Positions 44,110 through 53,734 of a DNA stretch of 64,000 nucleotides are shown one piece after another. The translations under genes and the position numbers were made by a program. Origin of the DNA: Balneolaceae bacterium (GTDB taxonomy: Bacteria; Bacteroidota; Rhodothermia; Balneolales; Balneolaceae); the NCBI GenBank assembly GCA_017640665.1, contig JAEPQE010000002.1, forward strand, positions 806,001 through 870,000. The letters run 5' to 3'. Within the stretch, counting starts at the first letter, position 1. Every line of letters begins with the position of its first letter. The notes beneath the pieces are model-generated. The model made no database searches. It worked only from the letters and a program-made list of their open reading frames with translations, and was not told the origin of the DNA.

Positions 44110-45528
44110 ATGGCAAATCAGAATAAGCAAAACAATCTTTATATCACTTTAATCACCATAGTTGCAACTCTGGGTGGTTTGCTATTCGGTTTTGATAGTG
44201 GAGTGATTAACGGAACTGTAGACGGGCTCCAGGAAGCATTCAATTCTGATAGCATTGCTACCGGATTCAATGTTGCTTCTATGCTTTTGGGTTGTGCGGT
44301 TGGAGCTTTTTTTGCCGGAAGACTTGCCGATAAATTTGGGCGACGAACCCTGCTGATTGGAGCTGCAGTATTTTTTATTATCTCAGCGTGGGGTTCCGGT
44401 GTTGCAAATGCCTCTCTCCCATTCATCTTCTTCAGAGTGATTGGAGGTCTCGCAGTAGGTGCTGCCAGCGTGATGTCTCCCGCGTATATTTCTGAAATCG
44501 CCCCCGCTCATCTTCGGGGAAGATTATCATCTATCCAGCAGGTAGCCATAATCACCGGGCTCTTTGTTGCTTTCATAAGTAATTATTTACTGGCAGATTT
44601 TGCTGGGTCTGCACTTTCTGAATTTTGGTTAGGCTATGAAGCCTGGAGATGGATGTTTTGGATGGAATTGATTCCAGCCTCGGTTTTCTTTTTTGCGCTC
44701 TTATTTATCCCCGAAAGCCCCCGTTTCTTTGCAGTATCAAATAATCAACCCAAGGCTATGGAAGTGCTGACTAAGCTCTTTGGTGAAGAAGATACAAAAG
44801 TAAAGCTTGCTGAAATTAATGAATCACTTGGGAAGCATGAAAAACCCAAACTATCTGACCTTATTGATTCCGTCACAAAAAAAGTTCGCCCTATTGTTTG
44901 GGTAGGAATTGGATTAGCAGTGTTTCAACAGCTGGTAGGTATTAATGTAGTCTTCTACTACGGAGCTGTTCTTTGGCAATCGGTTGGCTTTTCTGAAGGA
45001 GATGCACTTTTAATTAATGTGATTTCGGGTGCTGTAAGTATTGGTGCTGTTTTAATTTCTATGGCTCTCATCGATAAACTTGGACGAAAACCTCTGCTTT
45101 GGGGAGGGTCAATCGGAATGGCTATAACACTCACTATAATGTGCGCTACCTTTTTCACAGCCACTCTGGATGCTAATGGAGACCTTCAACTTTCCGGAGC
45201 AATGGGTGTGTTGGCATTAATAGCAGCAAACGCTTATGTAGCATTTTTTAATGGTTCCTGGGGGCCTGTGATGTGGGTTTACCTCGGAGAAATGTTTCCG
45301 AATCAATTGCGAGGTTCAGGCCTTGCTGTAAGTGGATTATCTCAATGGATTGCCAACTTCGCAATTACTATGACTTTCCCAATCTTACTAACAGGAATTG
45401 GACTTTCTGGGGCTTATGGTATTTATGCTTTCTTCGCCCTGGTGTCCGTATTCTTCATATTTAAAATGGTGCCTGAAACCAAAGGGCTTAAGCTGGAAGA
45501 GATGAATAAGCTCTGGGGGATTGACTAA
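44110..45528 (+). CDS. MFS sugar porter (XylE/GalP-like)
   Basis: 472 residues, 12 predicted membrane helices. Sugar-porter signatures: GGLLFGFDSGVINGT, the GRLADKFGRRT loop (2/3) and FIPESPRFFAV (6/7 loop), GLAVFQQLVGINVVFYYGA (helix 7), and MVPETKGLKLEEMN at the C terminus. It is likely an H+-coupled monosaccharide (xylose/glucose type) importer. Stands alone, with 440 bp of non-coding DNA after it. Specific sugar unknown. Confidence 0.93.
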   Translation: MANQNKQNNLYITLITIVATLGGLLFGFDSGVINGTVDGLQEAFNSDSIATGFNVASMLLGCAVGAFFAGRLADKFGRRTLLIGAAVFFIISAWGSGVANASLPFIFFRVIGGLAVGAASVMSPAYISEIAPAHLRGRLSSIQQVAIITGLFVAFISNYLLADFAGSALSEFWLGYEAWRWMFWMELIPASVFFFALLFIPESPRFFAVSNNQPKAMEVLTKLFGEEDTKVKLAEINESLGKHEKPKLSDLIDSVTKKVRPIVWVGIGLAVFQQLVGINVVFYYGAVLWQSVGFSEGDALLINVISGAVSIGAVLISMALIDKLGRKPLLWGGSIGMAITLTIMCATFFTATLDANGDLQLSGAMGVLALIAANAYVAFFNGSWGPVMWVYLGEMFPNQLRGSGLAVSGLSQWIANFAITMTFPILLTGIGLSGAYGIYAFFALVSVFFIFKMVPETKGLKLEEMNKLWGID

Positions 45529-45968
45529 ATCAGCGCTCTCGGTTATTTCTAGTCTTGTTGATGTTAGATAATCTGTCCGTTGGCAAACAGGTTCTATCAC
45601 ATTATCCTTACGGATTAACATACCTAGCCCCAGGATTCATCCCGGGGGTTAAAGCAAAAGAAACCAAACCCGGGACGTTCTATAAATCAACGCCCTTTAT
45701 CTCATCGAGGGTTTTGCCTGAATCTAGCAGTGATAAGGTGTTAAAACCTGTGTTGGGCAACCACTAGATTAGGTGTTGGAGCTCAAAGTAATCTTAGAAA
45801 CGGGTTATTGAGACTAGGTCTATTTATATCAGCAAATCACTCTGTTTGATCTTCAAACTCTGACAGGATTTATACTAAGACGTACACTTTTTTGTTATTA
45901 CTTAGATTAATCTTATTGATCAAATATGTATTTTGGCAGTTCAATTTATTCAATAAGCAGGACTTTCT
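45529..45968. other. 440-bp non-coding gap with a GC-rich imperfect hairpin
   Basis: No gene is supported; a 70-codon frame (45555-45767) has no family resemblance. The stretch holds an imperfect hairpin CCCCAGGATTCATCCCGGGG (45628-45647: 4-bp stem, one mismatch, two more pairs). This may be a decayed dispersed repeat. The last ~60 bp before 45969 are AT-rich and should contain the promoter of the next operon, but no exact TAnnTTTG was found. Confidence 0.4.
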
Positions 45969-46346
45969 TTGAAAAAACAACACTTTATCACCCTTGTTTC
46001 CATTTTATTTTTTTGGGGATGTTCATCTTCTAAAAGTAACACAGAACCTCCTACTACAATATCTGATCAGGAAAATGTAGTCACCAAAGAACTGTCGGAA
46101 AACGATGAAACTACCGAACTAACTCAGATATCAGGTGCTCTTAATTACTCAGGGAGCGAACCTTTCGCAGTTCCTACAATTTTCGTTTCAGATATGCTTT
46201 CCTATAAATTGATGGGAGATGAAACATTTATTAATAAAACCTATCCTGATATAAGCGGCTCTAAGGCCACCCTTTATGGCAATATAATTGAGAAGGGCTC
46301 ACTTATTTATTTCCAGGTTCATTACTACACGATTATAACGGAATAA
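45969..46346 (+). CDS. small lipoprotein of unknown function
   Basis: 125 residues, TTG start (MKKQHFITLVSILFFWGC, lipid Cys at 18). A low-complexity Ser/Thr/Glu stretch (19-50) and a ~75-residue strand-rich domain (SGALNYSGSEPFAVPT to the end) follow. No recognised family. Ends 1 bp before the ATG of the metalloprotease gene, so the two are one transcript; it may be an inhibitor, chaperone or partner of the protease. Confidence 0.72.
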   Translation: MKKQHFITLVSILFFWGCSSSKSNTEPPTTISDQENVVTKELSENDETTELTQISGALNYSGSEPFAVPTIFVSDMLSYKLMGDETFINKTYPDISGSKATLYGNIIEKGSLIYFQVHYYTIITE

Positions 46347-46347
46347 C

Positions 46348-48663
46348 ATGAAAAAGATATTTTTGATTTTCACTTTAGCGGCATTCTCTTTCCCGGCTTT
46401 ATCGCAAACTCAACCTGCTAAAGAGCAGGCTCAGAAAGAAAGAATTAAACCAAGGCCCATACACGTATCTGATCAACTCAACGCTCAGGATTTTCTAAAA
46501 ACTCTTACTCCCTTAGAATCAGCAAAAGGAAAAGCAGTCACTGATAATGTTGGTGATGTAAAAAACTTTTGGGTGAGCAATTTTGTAAACAACCAGTTCG
46601 AATCCAGAAGCTTCGAGTTGATGCGAAAAGGCACCGCTACTCAAATTTGGTTTGAAGTCGCCGAAATGAATAATGGTCATCTTAATGAGGCAGTAGCTGA
46701 CAGTATATTTAAATATCTGGAAGACATTTCCGCTCCAAACTCATTCGATCCTTCAAAGGGAATTATTGAGCTATCTAATGAAATTTTTGGCGACGCTCCC
46801 GATGTGGATGGGGATGGACTTGTAGATTTCTTAATCACCGATATCAGAGATGGCTGGACTGAAGAGGGCAATAGTGGGTATACCGCAGGATTCTTTTATT
46901 CTGTAGACCAATATTCTGAACTGGAGTTACCTGCCGGTTATAAAAGCAATCAAAGAGATATTCTTTATATCGATTCTTACCCGGGAATTTTTGATGGAGA
47001 AGAAATTGATCCATTAAACCCACTAAATACTCTTGCTCACGAATATCAGCATCTCATTCACTTTAATTATAATGACCGTCTGAACAAAAGCGAATACACC
47101 TTCATTAACGAAGGGCAATCAAATTTTGCGGCACTTCTTTCCGGTTATTTCCCACATTATAGCATCGGCGATTATCTTGAATCTTCGAACGTCCCGATTT
47201 TCAGGTGGAATCGAGGGGGGAACACATTACCTGATTACGGTAGAGCAGCTTCGTTTAACAGTTACTTGTGGGACCGACTTGGCTTCCAGAATTCCGGGCG
47301 TCTAACACGATCTGCTGCATCCGGAGCTACAGGAATCAATGATGTATTAGTAGATTTAAATACCGGGCTAACATTTGAAGATATTCTGGTTGATTGGGCA
47401 ATTGCAAATCTCATCAATGACCGGGTAAATGCAGGAAGCCCGGCTTATGGCTTTGAACACCCCTTTCTTTCAAACTTAAAAAGCTCCGATATAGATAATG
47501 CAGGTTCAACATTCACCGATAAAGAAGTGAACGTCCAGCAAGGTGGGATTTCTTATATCGGTCTTGGCCAAGCCAGCGACCTGAGCGTGACTGTTTCGTG
47601 GACTGGAGACAAAGGTGAAGCCAGACTCATCAACCAAAAAGGATCAGAAAAAACGGTTTCTGAACTTACTAACGGAATCACTTTTAATACTCAAAGTGGT
47701 GAAGAATATGACAACTCATTCATAGTTCTTGTTAATACCGAAGCAAGTCCCAATGAGTCAATCAGTACCACTCCTCTGTCTTTTACGGTTAATTCTTCGG
47801 GAGAGCAAACTTTCGCGCTAAAATCGGATAGTACTTTTAGTTCTACTCCAAAATTTTACTGGTCTCTTCCTTACTATAATTCAAGTCAGGTTGGGCGTCT
47901 TGGATTTTCCAATAAATATACTGCTCCTTTAAACGGCATTATTTACGCATTAGAACTATTTGTTGTAAGCGGAGTTGGAGCTGATAATCAGCCTATCGAA
48001 GTAAAGGGCACCGGAACGTTGAATATTTCTGTCCACAGCGATAGTAATGGACTGCCCGGTGAAGAACTAGCTTCCACATCAGTGGGATTTGATGCCATTG
48101 GTTCGGGCTGGCAGCGATTCAATGTTAAAGACTGGAATCTATCTGTTAATCAGGGACAAATACTTCATGTAGTCTATGGGTTTGACGTTCCAACCGTAGA
48201 TCAGGATGTAAACTCTGTACCACTCCGGCTTGATAATGGTACTGGTAGCCAAAATGTAAGTTTTATCATCACCGCTCCAGGAAGTTACTCACCAATATTT
48301 ACTGATGATGAAAGTAATGGCCAGCATGGTATTTGGAATAAAGTAGTCTATGGTCAGGCTCTTGTTACCAATAATGAACCGGAAAGTGGTACTGCTCCCA
48401 ACAAATTCTCCCTGAACCAAAACTATCCAAACCCTTTTAATCCGAGTACGAATATTGAATTTCAAATACCTGCTTCCACTACAGTTTCCCTATCTGTTTT
48501 TAATTCCTTAGGCCAAAAAGTAGCTACTTTGGTTGATGGAACTTTGGCATCGGGTACTCATTCCATAACCTGGAATGCTGAGAATGCACCATCTGGTATT
48601 TATTTTTATCAACTGAAAGCGGGTGGTTTTACTCAAACCAATAAGATGTTATTATTAAAATAA
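46348..48663 (+). CDS. secreted HExxH metalloprotease (M30-like) with type A C-terminal sorting domain
   Basis: 771 residues. Signal peptide (IFLIFTLAAFSFPALS-Q). The protease domain has LAHEYQHLIHF (H231) with third-ligand Glu in FINEGQSNFA, the hyicolysin-like (M30) spacing. Two strand-rich modules follow (about 410-670). The last ~85 residues form a type IX secretion sorting domain: FSLNQNYPNPFNPSTNIEF ending in GIYFYQLKAGG and MLLLK. It is probably a surface or extracellular protease. It follows the small lipoprotein with 1 bp spacing. Confidence 0.85.
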   Translation: MKKIFLIFTLAAFSFPALSQTQPAKEQAQKERIKPRPIHVSDQLNAQDFLKTLTPLESAKGKAVTDNVGDVKNFWVSNFVNNQFESRSFELMRKGTATQIWFEVAEMNNGHLNEAVADSIFKYLEDISAPNSFDPSKGIIELSNEIFGDAPDVDGDGLVDFLITDIRDGWTEEGNSGYTAGFFYSVDQYSELELPAGYKSNQRDILYIDSYPGIFDGEEIDPLNPLNTLAHEYQHLIHFNYNDRLNKSEYTFINEGQSNFAALLSGYFPHYSIGDYLESSNVPIFRWNRGGNTLPDYGRAASFNSYLWDRLGFQNSGRLTRSAASGATGINDVLVDLNTGLTFEDILVDWAIANLINDRVNAGSPAYGFEHPFLSNLKSSDIDNAGSTFTDKEVNVQQGGISYIGLGQASDLSVTVSWTGDKGEARLINQKGSEKTVSELTNGITFNTQSGEEYDNSFIVLVNTEASPNESISTTPLSFTVNSSGEQTFALKSDSTFSSTPKFYWSLPYYNSSQVGRLGFSNKYTAPLNGIIYALELFVVSGVGADNQPIEVKGTGTLNISVHSDSNGLPGEELASTSVGFDAIGSGWQRFNVKDWNLSVNQGQILHVVYGFDVPTVDQDVNSVPLRLDNGTGSQNVSFIITAPGSYSPIFTDDESNGQHGIWNKVVYGQALVTNNEPESGTAPNKFSLNQNYPNPFNPSTNIEFQIPASTTVSLSVFNSLGQKVATLVDGTLASGTHSITWNAENAPSGIYFYQLKAGGFTQTNKMLLLK

Positions 48664-48687
48664 ACCTCTACAGCCCTTGGGGTTTAT
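48660..48687 (+). terminator. weak hairpin after the metalloprotease gene
   Basis: ATAAACC and GGTTTAT form a 7-bp stem around a 14-nt loop, overlapping the stop codon region. There is no T run, so terminator activity is uncertain. Confidence 0.3.
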
Positions 48688-48781
48688 AGATTTATAATTG
48701 GTTAAAATTCGTAATCAGTTAACGCATTTATACTAACGGTTGATATATTGGTACACACATTATGAACCAATATCGAATACC

Positions 48782-50329
48782 TTGAAAAAACTAACACTAT
48801 TTTCTCTTAGCATATTTTTTGTCACAGTTTCTGTTGTTGCCCAAAACACGGAAGAAGTTGTTCAGGAAATTGTGAATGAAGCCAACAATAACTCTCACCT
48901 TGAACTACTCGCTCACGAGCTACTCGATGTTATTGGCCCCCGTTTAGTAGGGACACCACAAATGGATAACGCTCATGAATGGGCTGTTGAAACCTTCGAA
49001 GAATGGGGGATTTCAGCTGAAAACCAGGAATGGGGAAAATGGCAAGGCTGGCAGCGAGGTGTCACCCATGTAGATTTGATTGAACCCAGAGTGGTTACAC
49101 TCGAAGGAATGCAAATGGCATGGAGCCCATCCACAAAACGCGGAGGCGTGACTGCAGAAGTTGTTCACCTGCCAATGTGGGAAGATAAAGCAGCTTTTGA
49201 TGCATGGCTTCCATCAGTAAAAGGAAAAATTGTACTGGTATCAATGCCCCAACCTACAGGGAGACCTAATTATAATTGGGAGGAATATGCTACTGATGAA
49301 TCTTATGCTAAAATGGTGGAGGATCGACAAGCTCAAACCCAGGCATGGAATGAGAATATCAGCAAAAGTGGATTTAACGGTAGAACTATTATTACTGAAA
49401 TCGAAAATGCAGGTGCTGCCGCAATCTTTCAGTCAAGATGGTCTCGTGGATTTGGAGTCAATAAAATTTTTGGTACCCGAACCGAAAACATAGCAATGGT
49501 CGACATTTCGCTCGAAGACTACGGGTTACTTTGGAGACTGGCTGAATATGGTAACAAGCCGAAAGTAAAACTGGTCGCTGAGTCCAAAGATTTAGGCACC
49601 GTTGGCACGTTCAATACCATTGCCATTATACCAGGCACAGAGAAACCAGATGAATACATAATCCTATCTGCTCACTTCGATTCATGGGATGGTGGTACCG
49701 GAGCCACCGATAATGGTACAGGTACTATTACTATGATGGAGGCTGCCCGGATTCTAAAAGAAGTATATCCTAACCCAAAAAGAACCATTATTGTAGGACT
49801 TTGGGGAAGTGAAGAACAAGGGCTAAATGGCTCGGGCGCTTTTGCACAGGATAATCCCGAAATCGTAGAAGGTCTGCAGGCGCTTTTTAATCAGGATAAT
49901 GGAACCGGTAGAGTAGTTCGTATTTCTGGACAAGGATTCCTTCACGCCTACAAATATATCAACCGATGGCTTGATGCGGTTCCACGGGCATACAAAAACG
50001 AAATTGAAACTACATTCCCTGGTATTCCTGCAAGTGGGGGCTCTGATTACGCAAGCTTTGTATCCAGAGGTGCTCCTGCTTTCTCGTTAAGCTCACTGAG
50101 CTGGGATTATGGCACGTATACCTGGCACACCAATCGTGATACTTACGATAAGATTGTTTTTGATGATGTGCGAAATAATGCGATTCTCACTGCAATTATG
50201 GCCTATATGGCAAGTGAAGACCCCGAAAAAGTATCCCGCGAAAAATCTGATCTACCTGTAAATCCCAGAACGGGTGAGCAAAGAACCTGGCCTGAGCCAA
50301 GAACTATTAATCGTAATGGGGGAAATTGA
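48782..50329 (+). CDS. M28 family peptidase (carboxypeptidase Q-like), exported
   Basis: 515 residues from TTG at 48782, chosen because it opens a signal peptide (MKKLTLFSLSIFFVTVSVVA-Q); a longer frame from 48740 adds non-signal residues. PA-like insert domain about 115-270. The M28 catalytic part has LSAHFDSWDGGTGATDNGTG (His/Asp), GLWGSEEQGLNGS (Glu-Glu), NQDNGTGR (Asp) and TWHTNRDTYD (His). Probably a secreted metalloexopeptidase degrading peptides. Followed by a good bidirectional terminator. Confidence 0.9.
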   Translation: MKKLTLFSLSIFFVTVSVVAQNTEEVVQEIVNEANNNSHLELLAHELLDVIGPRLVGTPQMDNAHEWAVETFEEWGISAENQEWGKWQGWQRGVTHVDLIEPRVVTLEGMQMAWSPSTKRGGVTAEVVHLPMWEDKAAFDAWLPSVKGKIVLVSMPQPTGRPNYNWEEYATDESYAKMVEDRQAQTQAWNENISKSGFNGRTIITEIENAGAAAIFQSRWSRGFGVNKIFGTRTENIAMVDISLEDYGLLWRLAEYGNKPKVKLVAESKDLGTVGTFNTIAIIPGTEKPDEYIILSAHFDSWDGGTGATDNGTGTITMMEAARILKEVYPNPKRTIIVGLWGSEEQGLNGSGAFAQDNPEIVEGLQALFNQDNGTGRVVRISGQGFLHAYKYINRWLDAVPRAYKNEIETTFPGIPASGGSDYASFVSRGAPAFSLSSLSWDYGTYTWHTNRDTYDKIVFDDVRNNAILTAIMAYMASEDPEKVSREKSDLPVNPRTGEQRTWPEPRTINRNGGN

Positions 50330-50343
50330 AATTCCTTAAGCTC

Positions 50344-50374
50344 AAAAAAGCCTTCATTTATGAGGGCTTTTTTT
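50344..50374 (+). terminator. Rho-independent terminator after the M28 peptidase gene
   Basis: AAAAAAGCCTTCAT and ATGAGGGCTTTTTT form a long stem (GCC/GGC core, one GU, six A-T) with a tiny loop. The T tract is followed by TATAC. It lies 15 bp after the stop. Confidence 0.85.
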
Positions 50375-50483
50375 ATACACTTATCATTTAGTAAAATCTT
50401 TTTACTAATTATTCCGTAACCCTTCTTGTCATTTCGTCTGAAAAGCGTACTTTCCTAAAAGCGCTTCTAATTAAACAGATTAT

Positions 50484-51008
50484 ATGAAACGACGTGATGC
50501 ACTAAAAACTCTGGTAATTGCTTCCGGCGGAGCAGTTGCTCTCCCGTCTTGGGCATTCGGGTGGAAAGCTGAAGAAATGAAAGCATTTAATACTACTTTT
50601 ACAGAGTATGAGATCAGCATAATCTCGTCTATAGTAGATACGATCATTCCTTCTAATGGGGAAATTGGTGGACTTTCTGTTGGGGTAGATCAGTTTCTAG
50701 TAGGGTTGATTAGTCGCTGTTATGAAGAAGAGTTTCGTGGAAAAATCCGAGCCAACCTTTATGAATTGGATGAGGCCGCAGGGAATGCTCATGGCAAAGT
50801 ATTCTCAGAATGTGAACGAAAAGAGCAAGAAGAGTTACTACTGGCAATGAGTTCTGATGATGACGAAAATGATGAAGATTTTTTCAAATTTATGAAGGAT
50901 CAAACGGTGAGAGGATTCGAAACCTCAGAAGAAGTTATGTTAAACTACCATGGCTACGTAATGATGCCCGGCTATTATGATGGAAACGTTGACGTGGAGG
51001 TCAAGTAA
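50484..51008 (+). CDS. gluconate 2-dehydrogenase subunit 3-like protein (GMC small subunit)
   Basis: 174 residues. A Tat-like start (MKRRDALKTLVIASGGAVAL) leads to FTEYEISIISSIVDTIIPSN, DQFLVGLISRCYEEEF and MLNYHGYVMMPGYYDGNVDV, typical of gluconate_2-dh3. These small subunits carry the flavin partner across the membrane (hitchhiker export) and stabilise it. The stop overlaps the ATG of the GMC gene (TAATG). The Tat twin-Arg is atypical in context (no FxK), so Tat use is inferred. Confidence 0.88.
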   Translation: MKRRDALKTLVIASGGAVALPSWAFGWKAEEMKAFNTTFTEYEISIISSIVDTIIPSNGEIGGLSVGVDQFLVGLISRCYEEEFRGKIRANLYELDEAAGNAHGKVFSECERKEQEELLLAMSSDDDENDEDFFKFMKDQTVRGFETSEEVMLNYHGYVMMPGYYDGNVDVEVK

Positions 51009-52729
51009 TGTCTAATCTGAATATCACTTCAAAAAAACAACGCACATACGACGCTATTGTAATCGGTTCGGGAGCAAGCGGAGGCTGGGCTGCAAAAGAA
51101 CTTTGTGATGCCGGACTCAAAACCCTAGTACTGGAACGTGGAAAAAACATTCGCCATATCGAAGATTATCATGCTGCGTCAAAAGCTCCTTATGATTTTG
51201 AGTTTCGGGGGAGACTTCCCCTGGAAAAAGGTAATGGATTAGTATATGGAATAAACCCAGGTAGTCGGCTTGAAGAATCAAATATTCAATGGGCCATGGC
51301 AGAAGACGAACAGCCTGTCGTACAGGAAAAACCATTTAAATGGCGTAGATCATATCATGTTGGAGGAAAATCTTTGCTATGGGCGCGCCAAACACAACGC
51401 TGGAGCGATTATGATTTTGAAGGACCTGATAGAGATGGTTTTGCGGTAGACTGGCCTATACGGTATAAAGATATTGCTCCATGGTATGATCATGTAGAAA
51501 AATTCGCCGGGATATCCGGCGATAAAGACGGCCTTGATGTACTCCCCGATGGTGAATTCCTCCCTTCCATTGAATTGAATGTTGTTGAGAAACATTTTAA
51601 GCAGGTTCTGCAAAAGGAGTATGGTGGATCTCGTCATCTTATTTATGCAAGGTGTGCTCATTTAACCGATCCTCAGGAAATTCATATTCAGCAGGGGCGT
51701 GCAAAATGCGTACATCAGACCTTGTGCAATAGAGGATGTATTTTTGGCGGATACTTTAGCAGTAACTCCTCTACCATTCCCTGGGCATTAAAAACCGGAA
51801 ACCTGACAATGCGCCCGGATGCTGTTGTAGAGTCTGTTATATATGATCAAGAAAAGAGAAAGGCTACCGGTGTTAGAATTATTGATCGGTTGACCAAAGA
51901 ACCTATAGAGTTCTACGCCGATATCGTCTTCGTAAATGCCTCAACAATTAATTCGAATGCCATTTTACTAAATTCTACTTCAGACCGATTCCCAAATGGT
52001 CTGGGAAATGATAATGAGCTAATGGGGAAATTTCTTACCTGGCATAATTACAGAGGTCATGCTGGTGCTTCGGTTCCTGGGTTTTCGCATAAAAAAGTAG
52101 AGGGTAACAGACCTACTAACGCATATATTCCAAGATTCAGAAATGTAAAAAAACAGGAAACTGACTTCCTTAGAGGATATGCTATTGGAGTCTCTGCCGG
52201 AAGAGGAACCAATTATAGTACTGACATGATCGGTGAAGAACTCACCGAAAGTATCTTAAACCCAAAATTATCCAATGATTGGTATATCAGTACCTGGATG
52301 ATGGGAGAATGTGTTCCGGTAGAAGATAATCATATGCGGCTGCACAAAGATTTAAGAGATAAATACGGAATTCCTCAGATTGTACTCTCCGCTGAATGGA
52401 AAGAAAATGACATAAAACAGGCCGATGATTATGTTGAACAGTGTAAAGAAATGTTTGAAAAAGCCGGTTTCGAAAATATCCGTGCATCTAACAGAGATAC
52501 CACGCCAGGCTCGGAAATCCATGAAATGGGTGGAGTTAGAATGGGTAAGGATCCCAAAACTTCTCTCTTAAATAAATGGAATCAGCTCCATGAATGTAAA
52601 AACGTTTTTGTTACCGATGGCGCCAGTATGACTTCAGGTGGTAGCCAAAACCCAACCCTACACTTTATGGCTTTAACAGCTCGGGCGGCTAATCACGCTG
52701 TCAAAGAACTTAAAAAAGGAAACCTTTAA
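51008..52729 (+). CDS. GMC family flavin oxidoreductase (gluconate/glucoside dehydrogenase-type)
   Basis: 573 residues. FAD Rossmann motif IVIGSGASGGWAAKELCDAG at the N terminus. GMC_oxred_C catalytic pair: His in EIHEMGGVRMGKDP and Asn in GGSQNPTLHFMALTAR. GGKSLLWARQTQRW is the flavin-proximal loop. No signal of its own, so it is likely exported with the subunit-3-like protein, overlapping by 1 nt. Relatives oxidise gluconate, glucose or the 3-OH of glucosides in the periplasm. No haem subunit is adjacent. The next gene, a TIM-barrel isomerase, starts 12 bp later. Confidence 0.92.
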   Translation: MSNLNITSKKQRTYDAIVIGSGASGGWAAKELCDAGLKTLVLERGKNIRHIEDYHAASKAPYDFEFRGRLPLEKGNGLVYGINPGSRLEESNIQWAMAEDEQPVVQEKPFKWRRSYHVGGKSLLWARQTQRWSDYDFEGPDRDGFAVDWPIRYKDIAPWYDHVEKFAGISGDKDGLDVLPDGEFLPSIELNVVEKHFKQVLQKEYGGSRHLIYARCAHLTDPQEIHIQQGRAKCVHQTLCNRGCIFGGYFSSNSSTIPWALKTGNLTMRPDAVVESVIYDQEKRKATGVRIIDRLTKEPIEFYADIVFVNASTINSNAILLNSTSDRFPNGLGNDNELMGKFLTWHNYRGHAGASVPGFSHKKVEGNRPTNAYIPRFRNVKKQETDFLRGYAIGVSAGRGTNYSTDMIGEELTESILNPKLSNDWYISTWMMGECVPVEDNHMRLHKDLRDKYGIPQIVLSAEWKENDIKQADDYVEQCKEMFEKAGFENIRASNRDTTPGSEIHEMGGVRMGKDPKTSLLNKWNQLHECKNVFVTDGASMTSGGSQNPTLHFMALTARAANHAVKELKKGNL

Positions 52730-52741
52730 TATTTCATTACG

Positions 52742-53614
52742 ATGAAAAACATTCTCTTTCCACTTCTTCTTCTGCTTTTTGTAATACTCTCCATCCCTGT
52801 TGAAACATCAGCCCAGAAACCCGGAGATCCGGTTTATACTTCAGAGTTTGGTGTACAAATGTATACCTACAGAAACATAATTGATGAGCAAGGAATAGAA
52901 GCTACACTGGATATAATTCAGGAAAACGGTATTACTCTTATTGAGGGCGGCCCTTCCGGTGGAGCCTCTTTGCAAGAGTTCAAAAGCATGCTTGATGAAA
53001 GAGGTTTACGGCTTGCCTCAATGGGTGCAGATTATAATAAGTTGGTGGAAAACCCTGAGCAAATAGCCAAAGATGCAAAAGCATTAGGAGCAGAATATGT
53101 AATGATTGCATGGATTCCTCATACTGTTGGAAGTTTCAACTTTGTGAATGCGAGTCAGGCGGTCGAAGATTTTAATAAAGCCGGAAAGGTTCTTGCTGAG
53201 CATGGAATCACCTTGAAGTATCATTACCATGGATATGAAATTATACCTCACAAAGAAGGCACTTTGCTCGACTACATGATGGAGAATACGAACCCTGACT
53301 ACGTTTCTTTCCAGATGGACGTGTATTGGATTCAATTTGGTGGTGGTAATCCCGAACATCTGTTACAAGAATATTCTGATCGTTGGGTTTCTTTCCATTT
53401 AAAGGACATGGAAAAAGGAACACTAAAAGATCATACTGGGCTTTCCGATAATAACACAAATGTAGTACTTGGAACCGGTGAAATTGATTTCTCAGGGATT
53501 ATAAAAGCGGCAAATGACCTTGGTATTAGTTTGTTCTTTCTGGAAGATGAAAGCGACCGGCTGTTAGAGCAGATACCTGAGAGTATTGCGTACTTAAAAA
53601 GTTTAACATATTAA
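52742..53614 (+). CDS. exported sugar phosphate isomerase/epimerase-like TIM barrel
   Basis: 290 residues with signal peptide (ILFPLLLLLFVILSI up to TSA-Q). Xylose-isomerase-like AP_endonuc_2 barrel: FGVQMYTYRNIIDEQGIEAT, LASMGADYNKLVE, LKYHYHGYEI, SFQMDVYWIQFGG (metal region), VSFHLKDMEKG and VLGTGEIDFSGIIKA. Similar exported barrels accompany GMC dehydrogenases in 3-keto-sugar pathways (inference). It is the third gene of the operon with the GMC pair and is closed by a terminator at 53634. Confidence 0.9.
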   Translation: MKNILFPLLLLLFVILSIPVETSAQKPGDPVYTSEFGVQMYTYRNIIDEQGIEATLDIIQENGITLIEGGPSGGASLQEFKSMLDERGLRLASMGADYNKLVENPEQIAKDAKALGAEYVMIAWIPHTVGSFNFVNASQAVEDFNKAGKVLAEHGITLKYHYHGYEIIPHKEGTLLDYMMENTNPDYVSFQMDVYWIQFGGGNPEHLLQEYSDRWVSFHLKDMEKGTLKDHTGLSDNNTNVVLGTGEIDFSGIIKAANDLGISLFFLEDESDRLLEQIPESIAYLKSLTY

Positions 53615-53633
53615 TTCCGGGATTTACTTATTG

Positions 53634-53665
53634 AAAAGCTCATTTATTTTTGGCTGAGCTTTTAT
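53634..53665 (+). terminator. terminator after the GMC/TIM-barrel operon
   Basis: AAAAGCTCA and TGAGCTTTT form a 9-bp perfect stem around a 12-nt loop, with the A/T ends providing the T tract on the plus strand. Lies 20 bp after the isomerase-like stop. Confidence 0.75.
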
Positions 53666-53734
53666 ACTAAAATCTAATGTGCCCTATCTTCATTTTCGAT
53701 AGATTTAACAATTCCTTCAGTTAAATTTTATTCT

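Noticed and set aside
45555-45767. 70-codon frame after the sugar porter
   Set aside because: No recognisable motif; it runs across a GC-rich hairpin and looks like a frame through repeat sequence.
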